A DNA stretch of 64,000 nucleotides from Kribbella pratensis (GCF_004365355.1 NZ_SODP01000001.1:3098481-3162480); one strand, 5' to 3'. Positions 51,432-61,278 are shown, counted from the stretch's first letter. Numbers and translations are program-made. Notes: a model not told the origin generated them from the sequence alone.

Positions 51432-53011
51432 CGGCTCGCCACCACCCGGTCGTGCAACGCGGTCACCGTCGCCCGCGCCGACGTGATCGCGCCGTGCTGC
51501 CAGGCGATGACGTGGGACAGATGGTCCCCGGCGAAGTAAATGTTGCCGGTGGCATCGAGCAGCCGGGCGTAGATCCCGTCGGTCTGGGACGGCCAGCTGA
51601 CCCAGGACGCCTCGGAGTACTTGGTGCCCAGCCAGTTCACCGAGAACGCCGCCTTCACGTCCTTGGTGTACACGTCACCGTGCATCTTGGCGCCTTGCAT
51701 CAGCGCGCGCTCCAGACGCGCCGCCGGAGTCAGAGCGCCGTACGCGTTCGCGTTCGCGCCGGTGTTGTAGTAGCCGATCACGGTCCCGCGCTCGCCGTGG
51801 AAGTTGTACGACGGGTACCAGGTGTTGACCGTGTCGAGGCTGCTGTTGGTGATGCCGCCGTAGATCTTGTGGTCTTCCTCCCACCAGCGCCGGCCGTACT
51901 CGATGCCGATCTTGCCGGCGTTCGTCGGTCGTGCGTACTTGAGGGCCTCGATGATCGGCGCGGGCAGGTTGGACGGGACCTTCGCGGCCAGGTGCGGCGG
52001 CAGGGTGCAGATGGCGTAGTCCGCGGTGATCATCCGGGTCCGCGTCCCGTCCTTGTACGTGACCTCGACGCCGGAGCCGGTGTTCTTCAACCCGGTCACC
52101 TCCGCGCCGTACCGGATCTTGTCCTTGCCGATCGCGCGCTCGAACGCGTACGGGATCCGGTCCATGCCGCCGACCGGCTGGAACATCATCATCGCCTGGT
52201 CCCAGCCGAACTCGAACGAGAAGTAGTTCCCGACGCCGCTGGCGAACACATCACTCAGTGCGTACGGCGGGGCCGTCGTACCGCCCTCCAACCCGGCGCC
52301 CGGCTCGACGGTGTAGCCACGGCGGCCGTCGGTCCCGGTGTACGCGAAGCCGGCCGCCTTGTTCCCGATCGAGCCGAAGCTGCCGAGGAACCCGATCAGC
52401 GCTTCCTTATCGGCCGCGGTCAGCCGGCCGTCGAGCGCACCCTGGTCGGTGGCAGTGGCGAGCAACTCGGCGACGTAGCCGTACACGTCAGCCTTGGCGG
52501 TGCGATGCCGGATCGCCTTGTTCGACAGGGCAGTCGAGCCCTCGCGGTACAGGTATGCGTCGGCGTTCTGGTTGACGAACGGCTCGATCGCGACGCCGAG
52601 CTCGCGGCAGTACTCGAGCGTCACGTGGTGCTGCGGCAGCCGCGCCGGCCCGGCGTTCATGTACTGACCGGGCGAGAACGTCGCACGCTGGGTGTTGCCG
52701 GCCAGGTCGGTCTCCACGGTTCCGCCACGGACGGTCCAGTTGCGACCGCCCGGACGATTGCGGGCCTCCAGCAGGGTGACCTTGTAACCCGCCTTCAGGA
52801 GCTCGTACGCCGAGGTCAGTCCGGCGATCCCGGCGCCGAGGACGACGATGTGCTTGGCGCCGCGGCCGGTCAGGTCGGCCCGCGACGGAGCGGCGTACGC
52901 GGGAGTCTCGGCGACACTCGTGAGGCCGAGCGCCGACATCGTGGAGTACAGAACCCCCGCCCCACCGGTGATCCCGACCTGCTGCAGGAACTGACGTCTG
53001 GTCTGCGCCAT
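51428..53011 (-). CDS. Tat-exported flavin amine oxidase (L-amino-acid-oxidase-like)
   Basis: A 527-residue FAD enzyme. The N-terminus has a twin-arginine signal (TRRQFLQQVGITGG). The FAD motif is VVLGAGIAGLTSAYELLKAG, then EARNRPGGRNWTVRGG. The C-terminal FAD motif is IYFAGDHLSHVIAWQHGAIT. It should oxidise an amine or amino acid to an imine with H2O2. The downstream RidA-like gene is coupled by ATGA overlap, and both products are exported. Confidence 0.9.
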   Translation of the reverse strand: MAQTRRQFLQQVGITGGAGVLYSTMSALGLTSVAETPAYAAPSRADLTGRGAKHIVVLGAGIAGLTSAYELLKAGYKVTLLEARNRPGGRNWTVRGGTVETDLAGNTQRATFSPGQYMNAGPARLPQHHVTLEYCRELGVAIEPFVNQNADAYLYREGSTALSNKAIRHRTAKADVYGYVAELLATATDQGALDGRLTAADKEALIGFLGSFGSIGNKAAGFAYTGTDGRRGYTVEPGAGLEGGTTAPPYALSDVFASGVGNYFSFEFGWDQAMMMFQPVGGMDRIPYAFERAIGKDKIRYGAEVTGLKNTGSGVEVTYKDGTRTRMITADYAICTLPPHLAAKVPSNLPAPIIEALKYARPTNAGKIGIEYGRRWWEEDHKIYGGITNSSLDTVNTWYPSYNFHGERGTVIGYYNTGANANAYGALTPAARLERALMQGAKMHGDVYTKDVKAAFSVNWLGTKYSEASWVSWPSQTDGIYARLLDATGNIYFAGDHLSHVIAWQHGAITSARATVTALHDRVVASR

Positions 53012-53184
53012 ACCTTCTCCTCACTGGGCAACTCACTGGGCGTTTGAGATTGCTGACCAGAAAGTTAAGGAGACGGTGTTGTCACGGCATGTCAGGAGCG
53101 TAAAGAGTTAACGCTCGTACCGACAGGTATGTTTCCACTTAACGAACATGTCAGCCCAGCCGCGCGTGCTCTACGCTGCGTCGG

Positions 53185-54003
53185 CTACTGGCCGGCGAGC
53201 TTGGCGACGACTGGGGCGAGGGTGTCGGCGAAGTTGGCGCCGATGACGAAGTACGAGAAGCCGATCTCCTCGCGGCGGCGTTGGATTTCTTCGGCGGCTG
53301 CCGCGGGGTCGCTGGGGAGTATGACGAGGGAGTCGGCCGCGCGGAGAGCTGCGGTGTCGAGGTTGGGAGCCGCCATGAATGGAGAGACACCGTGACCGAC
53401 GGCGGCGACGTGCTGGGCCAGCTCGATGTCGCGGCGGCCGGCAAAGTCACGCACACGCTTCGTGGTTTCGACCCGATCGTCGTCCGCCGCGAGTACGAAG
53501 GTGACACCGTCGGCGACTTCCAGCGCCAAGGCCTGCGACTTCGGTCCGCTCACCGCCATGACGACCGGCGTGTGCAGATCGGGGCCGTCGAACTCACGCA
53601 GGGCGGCCACGGTCTCGCGCATCCTGGCGCGACGCTCAGTCTGGGAGACGGCAGGCAGTCCCAGTTCGACCTCGATCCCGGGTCGGCCGGCGCCGATACC
53701 CATTTCGAAGCGGCCGTCGGTGAGTACTGAGAGCGAGTGGGCCTCCCACGCGGTACTCCGTGATTCGCGCAGAGCGGCGGCATAGACCCAGGAGCCAATC
53801 CGCACGTCAGCGAGCGCGGCCGCGGTTGCCAGCGTGGGCCCAAGTGCCGGCTGCCAGGTAGGAACGTCGGGCATCAGCAACGTCGAGTAGCCGCTGTCGG
53901 CGATGCGGCGTACTCGGTCTCGCCACGTCGCTAAGTCAGAAACGATCGGCGCGACGACCCCGAATCGGAATGGTCTGGTTGCTCGCCCGGCCCGGTCGTT
54001 CAT
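53185..54003 (-). CDS. Luciferase-like (LLM-class) F420-type oxidoreductase
   Basis: A 272-residue TIM-barrel protein of the bacterial-luciferase-like family (LLMPDVPTWQPALGPTLATA, SVLTDGRFEMGIGAGRPG). Actinobacterial members often use F420 or FMN. The ATG at 54003 follows GAAGGAGAA. The substrate is unknown. It stands between the amine oxidase and the SnoaL-like gene on the same strand. Confidence 0.85.
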   Translation of the reverse strand: MNDRAGRATRPFRFGVVAPIVSDLATWRDRVRRIADSGYSTLLMPDVPTWQPALGPTLATAAALADVRIGSWVYAAALRESRSTAWEAHSLSVLTDGRFEMGIGAGRPGIEVELGLPAVSQTERRARMRETVAALREFDGPDLHTPVVMAVSGPKSQALALEVADGVTFVLAADDDRVETTKRVRDFAGRRDIELAQHVAAVGHGVSPFMAAPNLDTAALRAADSLVILPSDPAAAAEEIQRRREEIGFSYFVIGANFADTLAPVVAKLAGQ

Positions 54004-54092
54004 CGTGGTTCTCCTTCGAGTCTTAGATCCTGTTAGGTCCGCTTGCTCTCTCCACGAACCCGCCACCCACGATCCGACAACTCGATCGGAGT

Positions 54093-54482
54093 TCAATCGC
54101 CCATCAGCCGAGGACCCGCATGGCCGGCGAGGCACAGCCACCGGTCAGACTCGCGCACCCAGGTCTGCGTCATAGGCATCGTGAAGGTCTCGGGCTGACC
54201 TGTGCCGACGTCCACCCGATCAGTCACGATGCACCTCAAGACAGCCGTGTCACCTACGACGCGTACGTCGGGATCGTGCAGCACCTGGCCGTACCACTTG
54301 TTCGAGCCGCCCCGGTTCGAGTCGAGATACGACTCCAGATCGAACCAGTCACCCTTGTGCGACACCCAGCAGAAGCTGGGATGCAGAAGCTCTCGAAGGC
54401 TGTGCTCATCACGACTTGCCATCGCCTCGGCACGGCCGATCGCCGCAGCAAGAACATCGTCCGCGTCCGTCACAAAGGGCAT
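54093..54482 (-). CDS. SnoaL/DUF4440-like protein
   Basis: A 129-residue NTF2-like protein (ASRDEHSLRELLHPSFCWVS, DLESYLDSNRGG, ESDRWLCLAGHAG). It may be a ligand-binding or detoxifying protein. It lies 89 nt upstream of the LLM gene and 58 nt downstream of the aminotransferase, on the same strand. Confidence 0.8.
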   Translation of the reverse strand: MPFVTDADDVLAAAIGRAEAMASRDEHSLRELLHPSFCWVSHKGDWFDLESYLDSNRGGSNKWYGQVLHDPDVRVVGDTAVLRCIVTDRVDVGTGQPETFTMPMTQTWVRESDRWLCLAGHAGPRLMGD

Positions 54483-54540
54483 CTAAACGCGCCGCAGGGA
54501 CCCGGGCAACGACGCCAGATCAATCGTCGCAGTGAACAAG

Positions 54541-55701
54541 TCACCGCAGGGCTAGCTGGAATCGGTCGCCGAGCTGCTCGAGGCGGTCGACCGATTCGTT
54601 CGCGAAAACGATCCTGAGGAAGTGCTGTCCGCTGGGTCCCCAGCCGTCCATGGGCGTGGCCGCCACCTGCGCCCGGTGGAAGAGCGCGTGGCTCAGCTCG
54701 GACGGACTGAGTCCGAGTGGTCTGGTGTCCAGAAGCATCGACCAGCCGCCTTGGGGACGGATGACCGGGTATGAGGCCAGTTGGGTCAGCACTGTGTCGC
54801 TGCGGCGTCGCCATTCAGCGGTTGCCGTCGCTACGTCGGCATCCGCGTCGACAGCGTTGAGGGCAGCTGCGACGGCGTTCTGGGCCAAGCCGACCTGGCA
54901 GACGACGTTCGTCATCCCGACCAGCCGGATGTCCCCGATGATGTCGGCGGGACCGACGACCCAGCCGACGCGCCAACCGATCAGTCGCAACTCTTTCGAA
55001 GCTGAGCCGACGGTGATGGTCCGCGGTACCAGAGCCTCATGTGTGGCGGGATGACTGGGCCCGAGGCCGTCGAACCGCAGCCGCTCCATGGCGGCGTCGT
55101 AGATCAACCAGGCGTCGTACCGCTCGCAAGCAGCCGCAAGAGCGGACCAGTGAGTGTCGTCCAGCACCAGGCCTGTAGGCATGGCCGGGCCCATCATCAA
55201 AACAGCCGCCGTCTGCGGTCCGACCGCGTCGGCAAGTCGCTCGGGATCCACCGTCCAGCCGTTCTCCGTCACCTCTGCCGGGACGAAGTGGGGTACGCCG
55301 CCAACCAGGCGTACGCGGTTGACCAGACCGGCGTAAATCGGGTCACACAACACGACCTCCTGGCCGGGCTCCACAGTGGCGAGCAAGGTGTTGAGGATCC
55401 CGTTCAGCCCGCCGGCGACGCTGACGCATTCGGTATCAGGGTCGTAGTTACGTCGGGCGATCCGGCCGACGTGTGCCGCAGCGGCCGTGCGCAACGAGCG
55501 ATGGCCCTGGAATGGCAGGTAGCTGTTGGCTGCATCGTCGTCGATCGCGGCCCGGGTGGCGGCGAGCGCAACCTCAGGCGGCCGGAGGTCGGTGTCGAGA
55601 TTCTCCAGACGCAGGAACGATGGATCGCCGGTGGCGTCGGCTGAGTCGCCCACCACGTCGACCCCGATCCCAGGGATCTCCCGAAGTCTGCTCACCGTCA
55701 T
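54541..55701 (-). CDS. PLP-dependent aminotransferase, class I/II
   Basis: A 386-residue fold-type I aminotransferase. The PLP Lys is Lys236 in GSASKELRLIGWRVGW. Tyr201 and Asp202 lie in LIYDAAMERLRF, and YLPFQGHRSLR is the substrate-entry region. It transfers an amino group from an amino acid; the substrate is not determined. It is divergent from an XRE-cupin regulator, the usual layout for an amino-acid-responsive pair. Confidence 0.9.
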   Translation of the reverse strand: MTVSRLREIPGIGVDVVGDSADATGDPSFLRLENLDTDLRPPEVALAATRAAIDDDAANSYLPFQGHRSLRTAAAAHVGRIARRNYDPDTECVSVAGGLNGILNTLLATVEPGQEVVLCDPIYAGLVNRVRLVGGVPHFVPAEVTENGWTVDPERLADAVGPQTAAVLMMGPAMPTGLVLDDTHWSALAAACERYDAWLIYDAAMERLRFDGLGPSHPATHEALVPRTITVGSASKELRLIGWRVGWVVGPADIIGDIRLVGMTNVVCQVGLAQNAVAAALNAVDADADVATATAEWRRRSDTVLTQLASYPVIRPQGGWSMLLDTRPLGLSPSELSHALFHRAQVAATPMDGWGPSGQHFLRIVFANESVDRLEQLGDRFQLALR

Positions 55702-55744
55702 GGCACTCCCCCATCGTGTTCTATCTACTGGTACGTCGATAGCA

Positions 55745-55756
55745 GTATCCTGATAC
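55745..55756 (+). promoter_or_regulatory. Operator and -10 for XRE-cupin gene
   Basis: The palindrome GTATC-CT-GATAC overlaps TATCCT (55746-55751), which is 7 nt upstream of the ATG at 55759. It is likely a self-repressed leaderless promoter. Confidence 0.5.
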
Positions 55757-55758
55757 AC

Positions 55759-56307
55759 ATGAACTCGACGCAAGTGGTCGGCGATGCCGTGCACCGATTG
55801 CGTACCGAGGCCGGGATTTCCTTGGCCACGCTCGCGCAAGCCTGCGGTGTCAGCAAGACAACGCTGCACGGCATCGAGCAGGGCCGAGGCAATCCGACGT
55901 TGAGTACGTTGTGGTCCCTCGCGACCGCCCTGCAGGTTCCGCTCGGTGAACTCCTGGAAGCGCCGGCCCGCGGTCCAGAAGTCGTCCGCGCCGACGACCA
56001 CCAGCGACCGCGCGTCGAGGGCGACGCAGTCAGCGCTCGCCTGCTCCACCGCGTGAAACTGCGCGGAACTGTCGAGGTCTATGACATTGACGTGTCACAG
56101 TCACAGCAGGAGTCAGCACCGCACCTGCCGGGCGTACAGGAGTGCCTGGTGCTCACTCGCGGGCGGATCAGCGTGGGACCAGCCGATGCGCCTCCAGAGC
56201 TGTCCGAGGGCGATTCCATCCTCTTCGACGCCTCACGCACGCACGTGTACCAAGGGCACGACCAGGACAATCACGCCGTACTGCTGATGTTCCACGCCGA
56301 GGGGTGA
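55759..56307 (+). CDS. XRE helix-turn-helix regulator with cupin domain
   Basis: A 182-residue protein. An N-terminal XRE domain (SLATLAQACGVSKTTLHGIE at residues 21-40) is followed by a cupin-2 domain (HLPGVQECLVLTRGRISVGP; SEGDSILFDASRTHVYQG). Such regulators sense a small ligand through the cupin. The aminotransferase on the other strand is the likely target. Confidence 0.9.
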   Translation: MNSTQVVGDAVHRLRTEAGISLATLAQACGVSKTTLHGIEQGRGNPTLSTLWSLATALQVPLGELLEAPARGPEVVRADDHQRPRVEGDAVSARLLHRVKLRGTVEVYDIDVSQSQQESAPHLPGVQECLVLTRGRISVGPADAPPELSEGDSILFDASRTHVYQGHDQDNHAVLLMFHAEG

Positions 56308-56408
56308 TTGACCGGCCGAGCTGACTCAGAACTTTCAGGTCTGTTTCGGTGACCGGAAGCTGTCGCAGCCGTCGATCAGCCCGAGCGTCCGAACTCTCTC
56401 CAAGTTTG

Positions 56409-56451
56409 GTGGACGCCGTCCACGTTCGTCAGCTTAGTGGACGATGTCCAC
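56409..56451. promoter_or_regulatory. Two TetR-type operators
   Basis: GTGGACGCCGTCCAC (56409-56423) and GTGGACGATGTCCAC (56437-56451) are the same palindrome with centres 28 bp apart. They lie just upstream of the tetR -10 element, so autorepression is likely. Confidence 0.8.
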
Positions 56452-56456
56452 GCCGT

Positions 56457-56462
56457 TATGCT
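56457..56462 (+). promoter_or_regulatory. -10 element of leaderless promoter for tetR
   Basis: TATGCT, 6 nt upstream of the ATG at 56469 and directly after the second operator. Confidence 0.5.
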
Positions 56463-56468
56463 GTCGGC

Positions 56469-57104
56469 ATGGACGAAGGGGCGACAGAGCAAACACCACG
56501 ACGGCAGCGTCGGCGGGGCGACGTTCGCGCGGGACTCGTCGCGGCTGGAGTTGAGCTCGCACGTGCTGGTGGCCCCGATGCCGTCGTACTGCGAGAAGCC
56601 ACGCGGATCGTCGGCGTCGTACCCAATGCCGCCTACCGACACTTCGCCGATCGCGACGAACTACTCGCCGCGGTCTGCACCGCCGCGATGAAGGAACTCG
56701 CTGACCGCATGGCCGCCGGCATCGCGCGCGTCCGCGGCAAACGCGGCAACCCCGCCGCAGCCCAGCGTCGACTGGGCGCGATCGGCACCGCCTACCTGCG
56801 GTTCGCCCAAGACGAGCCCGGCCTGTTCGCAACCGCATTCGCCCTACCACAGCAGCACACGTACGCGGCCCGCGACGAACCGGACCGCAGCCCACTCGGA
56901 CTACTGCGCGACGCCCTCGACGAACTTGTCGAAGCCGGCGCCCTGGACCCACAACGACGCGTCGGCATCGAATACCCCATCTGGGCGCTCGTCCACGGCA
57001 CCGCCGTCCTCACCGGACAAGGCCCACTCCGCGACGTCCCCGCCGCCCAACTCCGCCGCATCGAGTCCCTCAATCTCAACTTCGTGGGCGACAGCCTCAC
57101 CTGA
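56469..57104 (+). CDS. TetR/AcrR-family regulator
   Basis: A 211-residue TetR protein. A basic N-terminus (PRRQRRRGDVRAG) leads into the helix-turn-helix (VLREATRIVGVVPNAAYRHF). The C-terminal ligand domain is of the WHG/TetR_C type (YPIWALVHGTAVLTGQGPL). Two matched palindromes precede it. No target gene is adjacent on the divergent side, so autoregulation plus a distant target is likely. Confidence 0.9.
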   Translation: MDEGATEQTPRRQRRRGDVRAGLVAAGVELARAGGPDAVVLREATRIVGVVPNAAYRHFADRDELLAAVCTAAMKELADRMAAGIARVRGKRGNPAAAQRRLGAIGTAYLRFAQDEPGLFATAFALPQQHTYAARDEPDRSPLGLLRDALDELVEAGALDPQRRVGIEYPIWALVHGTAVLTGQGPLRDVPAAQLRRIESLNLNFVGDSLT

Positions 57105-57152
57105 CCCACCCCAGCTCAGATCCGACACGGCGGCCGAACGTCGTTCGACCTG

Positions 57153-58397
57153 TCAGCGGGTCGTGCCGGCGCGGCGTTTGTTGTAGATGTCGAAGGCGAC
57201 GGCCAGTAGGAGCACCAGGCCCTTGACGACGGACTGGGTTGACTGGTCGACGCCCATCAGCTGCATGCCGTTGCTCATTACCGCCATGATCAAGCCGCCG
57301 ACCATCGCACCGACCACCGTGCCGACACCGCCCGCGACGGCCGCGCCGCCGATGAATGCTGCCGCGATCGCGTCCAGCTCGAACATGTTGCCGGCGGCGG
57401 GTTGTGCGCCGTTGGAGCGGGACGAGTAGATGACGCCGGCGATGCCGGCCAGGAATCCCATGTTGACGAAGATCCAGAAGTTGACCTTTCGCACCTTCAC
57501 GCCGGACAGCATCGCGGCCGGCAGGTTGCCGCCGATCGCGTAGATCTGGCGGCCGAACACGGTGTTCTTGGTCATCAACCCGTACGCCGCCACCAGCACC
57601 CCGAGCACGATCAGCACGATCGGCAGGCCGCGGGCGTGGGCAAGCTGCCAGGCGAAGTACATGACGACAGCGGCAACGACCAGCACCCGGGCGACGAACA
57701 GCGGGAACGACTCGACCGGCTGCTCGTAGCGGATTCGCGCCAGCCGGGTGCGGAACACGCCGACCGCGTACCCGGCGACCGCGATCGCCGCGATCAGCAG
57801 CGTGAACGCGTCGTAGCCCTGCCCGCCCATCAGCCCGTTCAGGAAGCCGCTGGCAACCTTCTGGTACTGCGCCGGGAACGGCGACAGCGAGACGTTGTCC
57901 AGGACCTCCAGGGTCAGGCCCCTGAACAGCAACATGCCGGCCAGCGTCACGATGAAGGCCGGCATGCCGACGTACGCCACCCAGAAGCCCTGCCACGCGC
58001 CGACCGCCGTACCGACCGCCACGGCCGCCACGATGCCGATCCACCACGGCTGGTCGTGCTGAATGACCAGTACGGCGGAGACCGCGCCGGTCAACGCGAC
58101 GATCGACCCGACCGACAGGTCGATGTGACCGGCAATGATCAGGATCACCATGCCGATCGCCAGCACCAGGATGTACGAGTACTGGAGCACGATGTTGGTG
58201 ATGTTGCCCGGGCTGAGCAGGACACCGTGGGTGAGCGAGGCGAAGAGCGCGACGATCACGATGAACGCGATGTAGATGCCGCTCTGCCGGAGGTTGCGCA
58301 TGACCAGGGTCAGCGGATCGCTGGTGCCGATGTGCAGTGCGGCCGAGGACGTGCTCTCGGTCTGTTCTGCCGGAGCGGAAGGTTTGGTGCTGGTCAT
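57153..58397 (-). CDS. Sugar ABC transporter permease (GguB/XylH type)
   Basis: A 414-residue membrane protein with about 11-12 hydrophobic segments, of the ribose/xylose-type permease group. Family segments are [20 protein letters not shown] and [20 protein letters not shown]; the length matches GguB. It forms the channel for the ATPase and binding protein upstream, and its ATG overlaps the ATPase stop by 4 nt. Confidence 0.9.
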   Translation of the reverse strand: MTSTKPSAPAEQTESTSSAALHIGTSDPLTLVMRNLRQSGIYIAFIVIVALFASLTHGVLLSPGNITNIVLQYSYILVLAIGMVILIIAGHIDLSVGSIVALTGAVSAVLVIQHDQPWWIGIVAAVAVGTAVGAWQGFWVAYVGMPAFIVTLAGMLLFRGLTLEVLDNVSLSPFPAQYQKVASGFLNGLMGGQGYDAFTLLIAAIAVAGYAVGVFRTRLARIRYEQPVESFPLFVARVLVVAAVVMYFAWQLAHARGLPIVLIVLGVLVAAYGLMTKNTVFGRQIYAIGGNLPAAMLSGVKVRKVNFWIFVNMGFLAGIAGVIYSSRSNGAQPAAGNMFELDAIAAAFIGGAAVAGGVGTVVGAMVGGLIMAVMSNGMQLMGVDQSTQSVVKGLVLLLAVAFDIYNKRRAGTTR

Positions 58398-59932
58398 CCG
58401 GCGAGCTCCTTCTCCATCGTCATCAGCGCCATCAGGCTCTCCTGAGTGGCCTGGCCCACCGGCAGCTCGCCGGTGATCCGGCCGGCCGACAAGGTGTAGA
58501 TCCGGTCGCACATCCCCAACAACTCGGGAAGTTCGGAGGAGATCACGACGACCGCCTTTCCCTGCGCCACCAGCCGGTTGATGATCGTGTAGATCTCGAA
58601 CTTGGCGCCCACGTCGATACCGCGGGTGGGCTCGTCCAGGATCAGCACGTCCGGGTCGGTGAACAGCCACTTGGACAGCACAACCTTCTGCTGGTTGCCG
58701 CCGGACAGCGTGCCGACGACGTCCAGGACCGTGCGGGTCTTGATGTTCAGGTCGCGCCGGCCCTGCTCGGCGACCTTGATCTCCTCGTTGCCGTTGACCC
58801 ACCCGGCCCGGGCCAGCTTGCCGAGCCCCGCGGCCGAGATGTTGGCCCGTACGTCGGCGATCAGGTTCAGTCCGTACCGCTTGCGATCCTCGGTGGCGTA
58901 GGCGATGCCATGCTGGATCGCCTCGGCCACCGTCCGGGCCCGGACCTCGCGGCCGTGCAGATACAGCCGGCCGCTGATATTGCGTCCGTACGAACGCCCG
59001 AAGACGCTCATCGCAAGCTCGGTCCGTCCGGCGCCCATCAGACCGGCGATGCCGACCACCTCACCGGCCCGCACCGTGAGCGACGCGCCGTCGACGACCT
59101 TGCGCGGCTGGACCGGGTGCCACACCGTCCAGTCCTCGATCCGCAGTACCTCCGCACCCGGCGCGGAATCCCGGTCCGGGTAGAAGCTCTCGAGGTCCCG
59201 GCCGACCATGCCGCGGATGATCCGCTCCTGCGTGACGTCCCCGGACGCCATGTCGAGCGTCTCGACGGTACGGCCGTCGCGGATCACCGTCGTCGAGTCG
59301 GCGATCGCGGTGATCTCGCTCAGCTTGTGCGAGATCATGATGCAGGTGATCCCGCGGTCGCGCAGCCGTCGGAGCAGATCGAGCAGGTGCGCCGAGTCGA
59401 CGTCGTTCAGGGCGGCCGTCGGTTCGTCGAGAATCAGCAGCCGGACGTCCTTCGACAACGCCTTCGCGATCTCCACCAACTGCTGCTTGCCGACCCCGAG
59501 CTGGATGACCGGGGCGACCGGGTTCTCGTCCAGCCCGACCGAGGCCAGCAGGCCGCGGGCGTCGGCGTTGGTCCGGTTCCAGTCGATCAGGCCACCGCGG
59601 CCCCGGCGCTCGTTCCCGAGGAAGATGTTCTCCGCGACCGACAGGTACGGCACCAGCGCCAGCTCCTGGTGGATGATCACGATGCCGACGGCCTCGCTGT
59701 CGCGGATGCCGGCAAAGTGCACCGGCCGCCCGTCGAACCTGATCTCGCCGTCGTAGGCGCCGGCCGGGTAGACGCCGGACAGCACCTTCATCAGCGTTGA
59801 TTTGCCGGCGCCGTTCTCACCGCAGATCGCATGGATCTCCCCGCGCCGGACCACCAGCGACACATCCTCGAGCGCCGTGACGCCAGGGAACCTCTTCGTG
59901 ATCCCTCGCATCTCGAGCAGTACGTCGTCCAC
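58394..59932 (-). CDS. Sugar ABC transporter ATPase (GguA/XylG type, two NBDs)
   Basis: A 512-residue ATPase with two nucleotide-binding domains. NBD1 has [24 protein letters not shown] and [14 protein letters not shown]2 has a degenerate Walker A ([10 protein letters not shown]), an intact signature LSGGNQQK and [11 protein letters not shown], as usual for ribose/xylose-type importers. The GTG at 59932 is the most likely start, 16 nt after the binding-protein gene. Confidence 0.9.
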   Translation of the reverse strand: MDDVLLEMRGITKRFPGVTALEDVSLVVRRGEIHAICGENGAGKSTLMKVLSGVYPAGAYDGEIRFDGRPVHFAGIRDSEAVGIVIIHQELALVPYLSVAENIFLGNERRGRGGLIDWNRTNADARGLLASVGLDENPVAPVIQLGVGKQQLVEIAKALSKDVRLLILDEPTAALNDVDSAHLLDLLRRLRDRGITCIMISHKLSEITAIADSTTVIRDGRTVETLDMASGDVTQERIIRGMVGRDLESFYPDRDSAPGAEVLRIEDWTVWHPVQPRKVVDGASLTVRAGEVVGIAGLMGAGRTELAMSVFGRSYGRNISGRLYLHGREVRARTVAEAIQHGIAYATEDRKRYGLNLIADVRANISAAGLGKLARAGWVNGNEEIKVAEQGRRDLNIKTRTVLDVVGTLSGGNQQKVVLSKWLFTDPDVLILDEPTRGIDVGAKFEIYTIINRLVAQGKAVVVISSELPELLGMCDRIYTLSAGRITGELPVGQATQESLMALMTMEKELAG

Positions 59933-59948
59933 CGGCCGGGACCGCCCG

Positions 59949-61088
59949 TCACTTCGCCTGGCCGGCAGCGACCTCGGCGGCCGTGTAGTAGCCAGAAGCA
60001 ACGAGTTCCTTCTGGATGTCCGGCTTGAAGACGGTCTGGATCGGCAGCAGGTACGCCGGGACCACCTTCACGCCGTTGTCGTACGACTTGGTGTCGTTCG
60101 CCTCCGGCTGCTTCTTCTGCAGGAACGCCACCGACGCGTTGCCGGCCTGCTCGGCCAGCAACCGGGTGTCCTTGAAGATCGTCGAGCTCTGTACGCCGGT
60201 GTTGATGAGCTTGACCGACGCGATCTCGGCGTCCTGGCCGGTGATCGCCGGGATCGGGTTCGCCGCCGTGCCGTAGCCCACGTTCTGCAGGGCGGTGATG
60301 ATGCCGCGCGAGATTCCGTCGTACGGCGAGAGCACGCCGTTGACCTTGGCGCCGTCGTTGTAGCTCGAGGTCAGCAGGTCCTCCATGCGCTTCTGCGCCG
60401 CTTCCTGCTGCCACCGCAGGATCGCGACCTGCTCCATCTTGGTCTGCTTCGACTTGACGACCAGCGAGCCGTTGTCGAAGTACGGCTTCAACGTGTCCAT
60501 GGCGCCGTTGAAGAAGAAATGGGTGTTGTTGTCGTCCAGCGAGCCGGCGAAGACCTCGATGTTGAACGGTCCGGTCTTGGTTCCCTTCGAGCCGTCCGCA
60601 TTCTCCAGACCGAGGCCGCGCAGGAGTGCCTTGGCCTGGGCCACCCCGACTTTGTAATTGTCGAAGCTGACGTAGAAGTCGACATTCTGGCTGCCGCGGA
60701 TCAACCGGTCGTAGGCGATCACCGGGATCTTCTTGTCGGCCGCGGCCTGCAGCTGACTGCTGAGCGCGGTGCCGTCGATGGCCGCGATGATGAGTACGTC
60801 GGCGCCCTGGGTGATCATCTGGTCGACCTGCTGGGACTGGGTCGGGATGTCGTCGTTCGCGTACTGCAGATCGACCTTGTATCCCTTGGCTTCGAGCTTC
60901 TCCTTCACCGCCTTACCGTCCGCGATCCAGCGCTCCGACGTCTGCGTCGGCATCGAGACGCCGATGGTCAGGTCACCCGGCTGCTGACTTGCGGTGTCAG
61001 TGGTCCCGCCTGCTCCCTGTCCGCCGCAGGCCGCGAGGCCGAGCACCAGCAGAGCGCCACTCAGGGTGGCAATAAACCTCTTCTTCAC
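59949..61088 (-). CDS. Sugar-binding lipoprotein of ABC transporter (ChvE type)
   Basis: A 379-residue solute-binding protein. The signal ends in the lipobox LGLAAC (Cys21). The mature part is a periplasmic-binding-protein-like sugar domain ([40 protein letters not shown]). ChvE-type proteins bind several pentoses and hexoses, including L-arabinose. It starts at GTG 61088. LacI-type sites shared with the ara operon lie upstream. Confidence 0.92.
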   Translation of the reverse strand: MKKRFIATLSGALLVLGLAACGGQGAGGTTDTASQQPGDLTIGVSMPTQTSERWIADGKAVKEKLEAKGYKVDLQYANDDIPTQSQQVDQMITQGADVLIIAAIDGTALSSQLQAAADKKIPVIAYDRLIRGSQNVDFYVSFDNYKVGVAQAKALLRGLGLENADGSKGTKTGPFNIEVFAGSLDDNNTHFFFNGAMDTLKPYFDNGSLVVKSKQTKMEQVAILRWQQEAAQKRMEDLLTSSYNDGAKVNGVLSPYDGISRGIITALQNVGYGTAANPIPAITGQDAEIASVKLINTGVQSSTIFKDTRLLAEQAGNASVAFLQKKQPEANDTKSYDNGVKVVPAYLLPIQTVFKPDIQKELVASGYYTAAEVAAGQAK

Positions 61089-61145
61089 AGGACTCGCCCC
61101 TTCCGGCCCCGATGTCCGTCCCCATTTAGTGGCCCCACATCGGAC

Positions 61146-61159
61146 TGTTAGCGCTCACA
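61146..61159. promoter_or_regulatory. LacI-type operator O3 upstream of the sugar ABC operon
   Basis: TGTTAGCGCTCACA, which on the minus strand reads TGTGAGCGCTAACA, differs from the araB operator O1 at one position. It is 58 bp upstream of the binding-protein start. Confidence 0.7.
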
Positions 61160-61202
61160 TGTTGGCGTCGCCAAACCCATCGGTCAAGACTTCAGCAGCT
61201 AA

Positions 61203-61216
61203 TGGTCGCGTTAACA
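61203..61216. promoter_or_regulatory. Second LacI-type site O4 upstream of the sugar ABC operon
   Basis: TGGTCGCGTTAACA matches O1 in 11 of 14 positions. It and O1 are both followed by a similar ATTCCGCG stretch. Confidence 0.5.
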
Positions 61217-61278
61217 ATTCCGCGACGTCGCGGCATTTGACCCATCCGGCCCGGACCTGACAGTGCGACCATCGGTGC

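Noticed and set aside
53106..53119. AGTTAACGCTCGTA upstream of the amine oxidase, resembling the arabinose LacI operator
   Set aside because: It matches O1 in only 11 of 14 positions, is a single site about 95 bp from the gene, and the gene has no link to sugar use. Kept only as a weak candidate.
57132..57150. Inverted repeat CCGAACG/CGTTCG resembling a LexA box after tetR
   Set aside because: Spacing between the half-sites is 3 instead of 4, and it lies between two convergent gene ends, not at a promoter.
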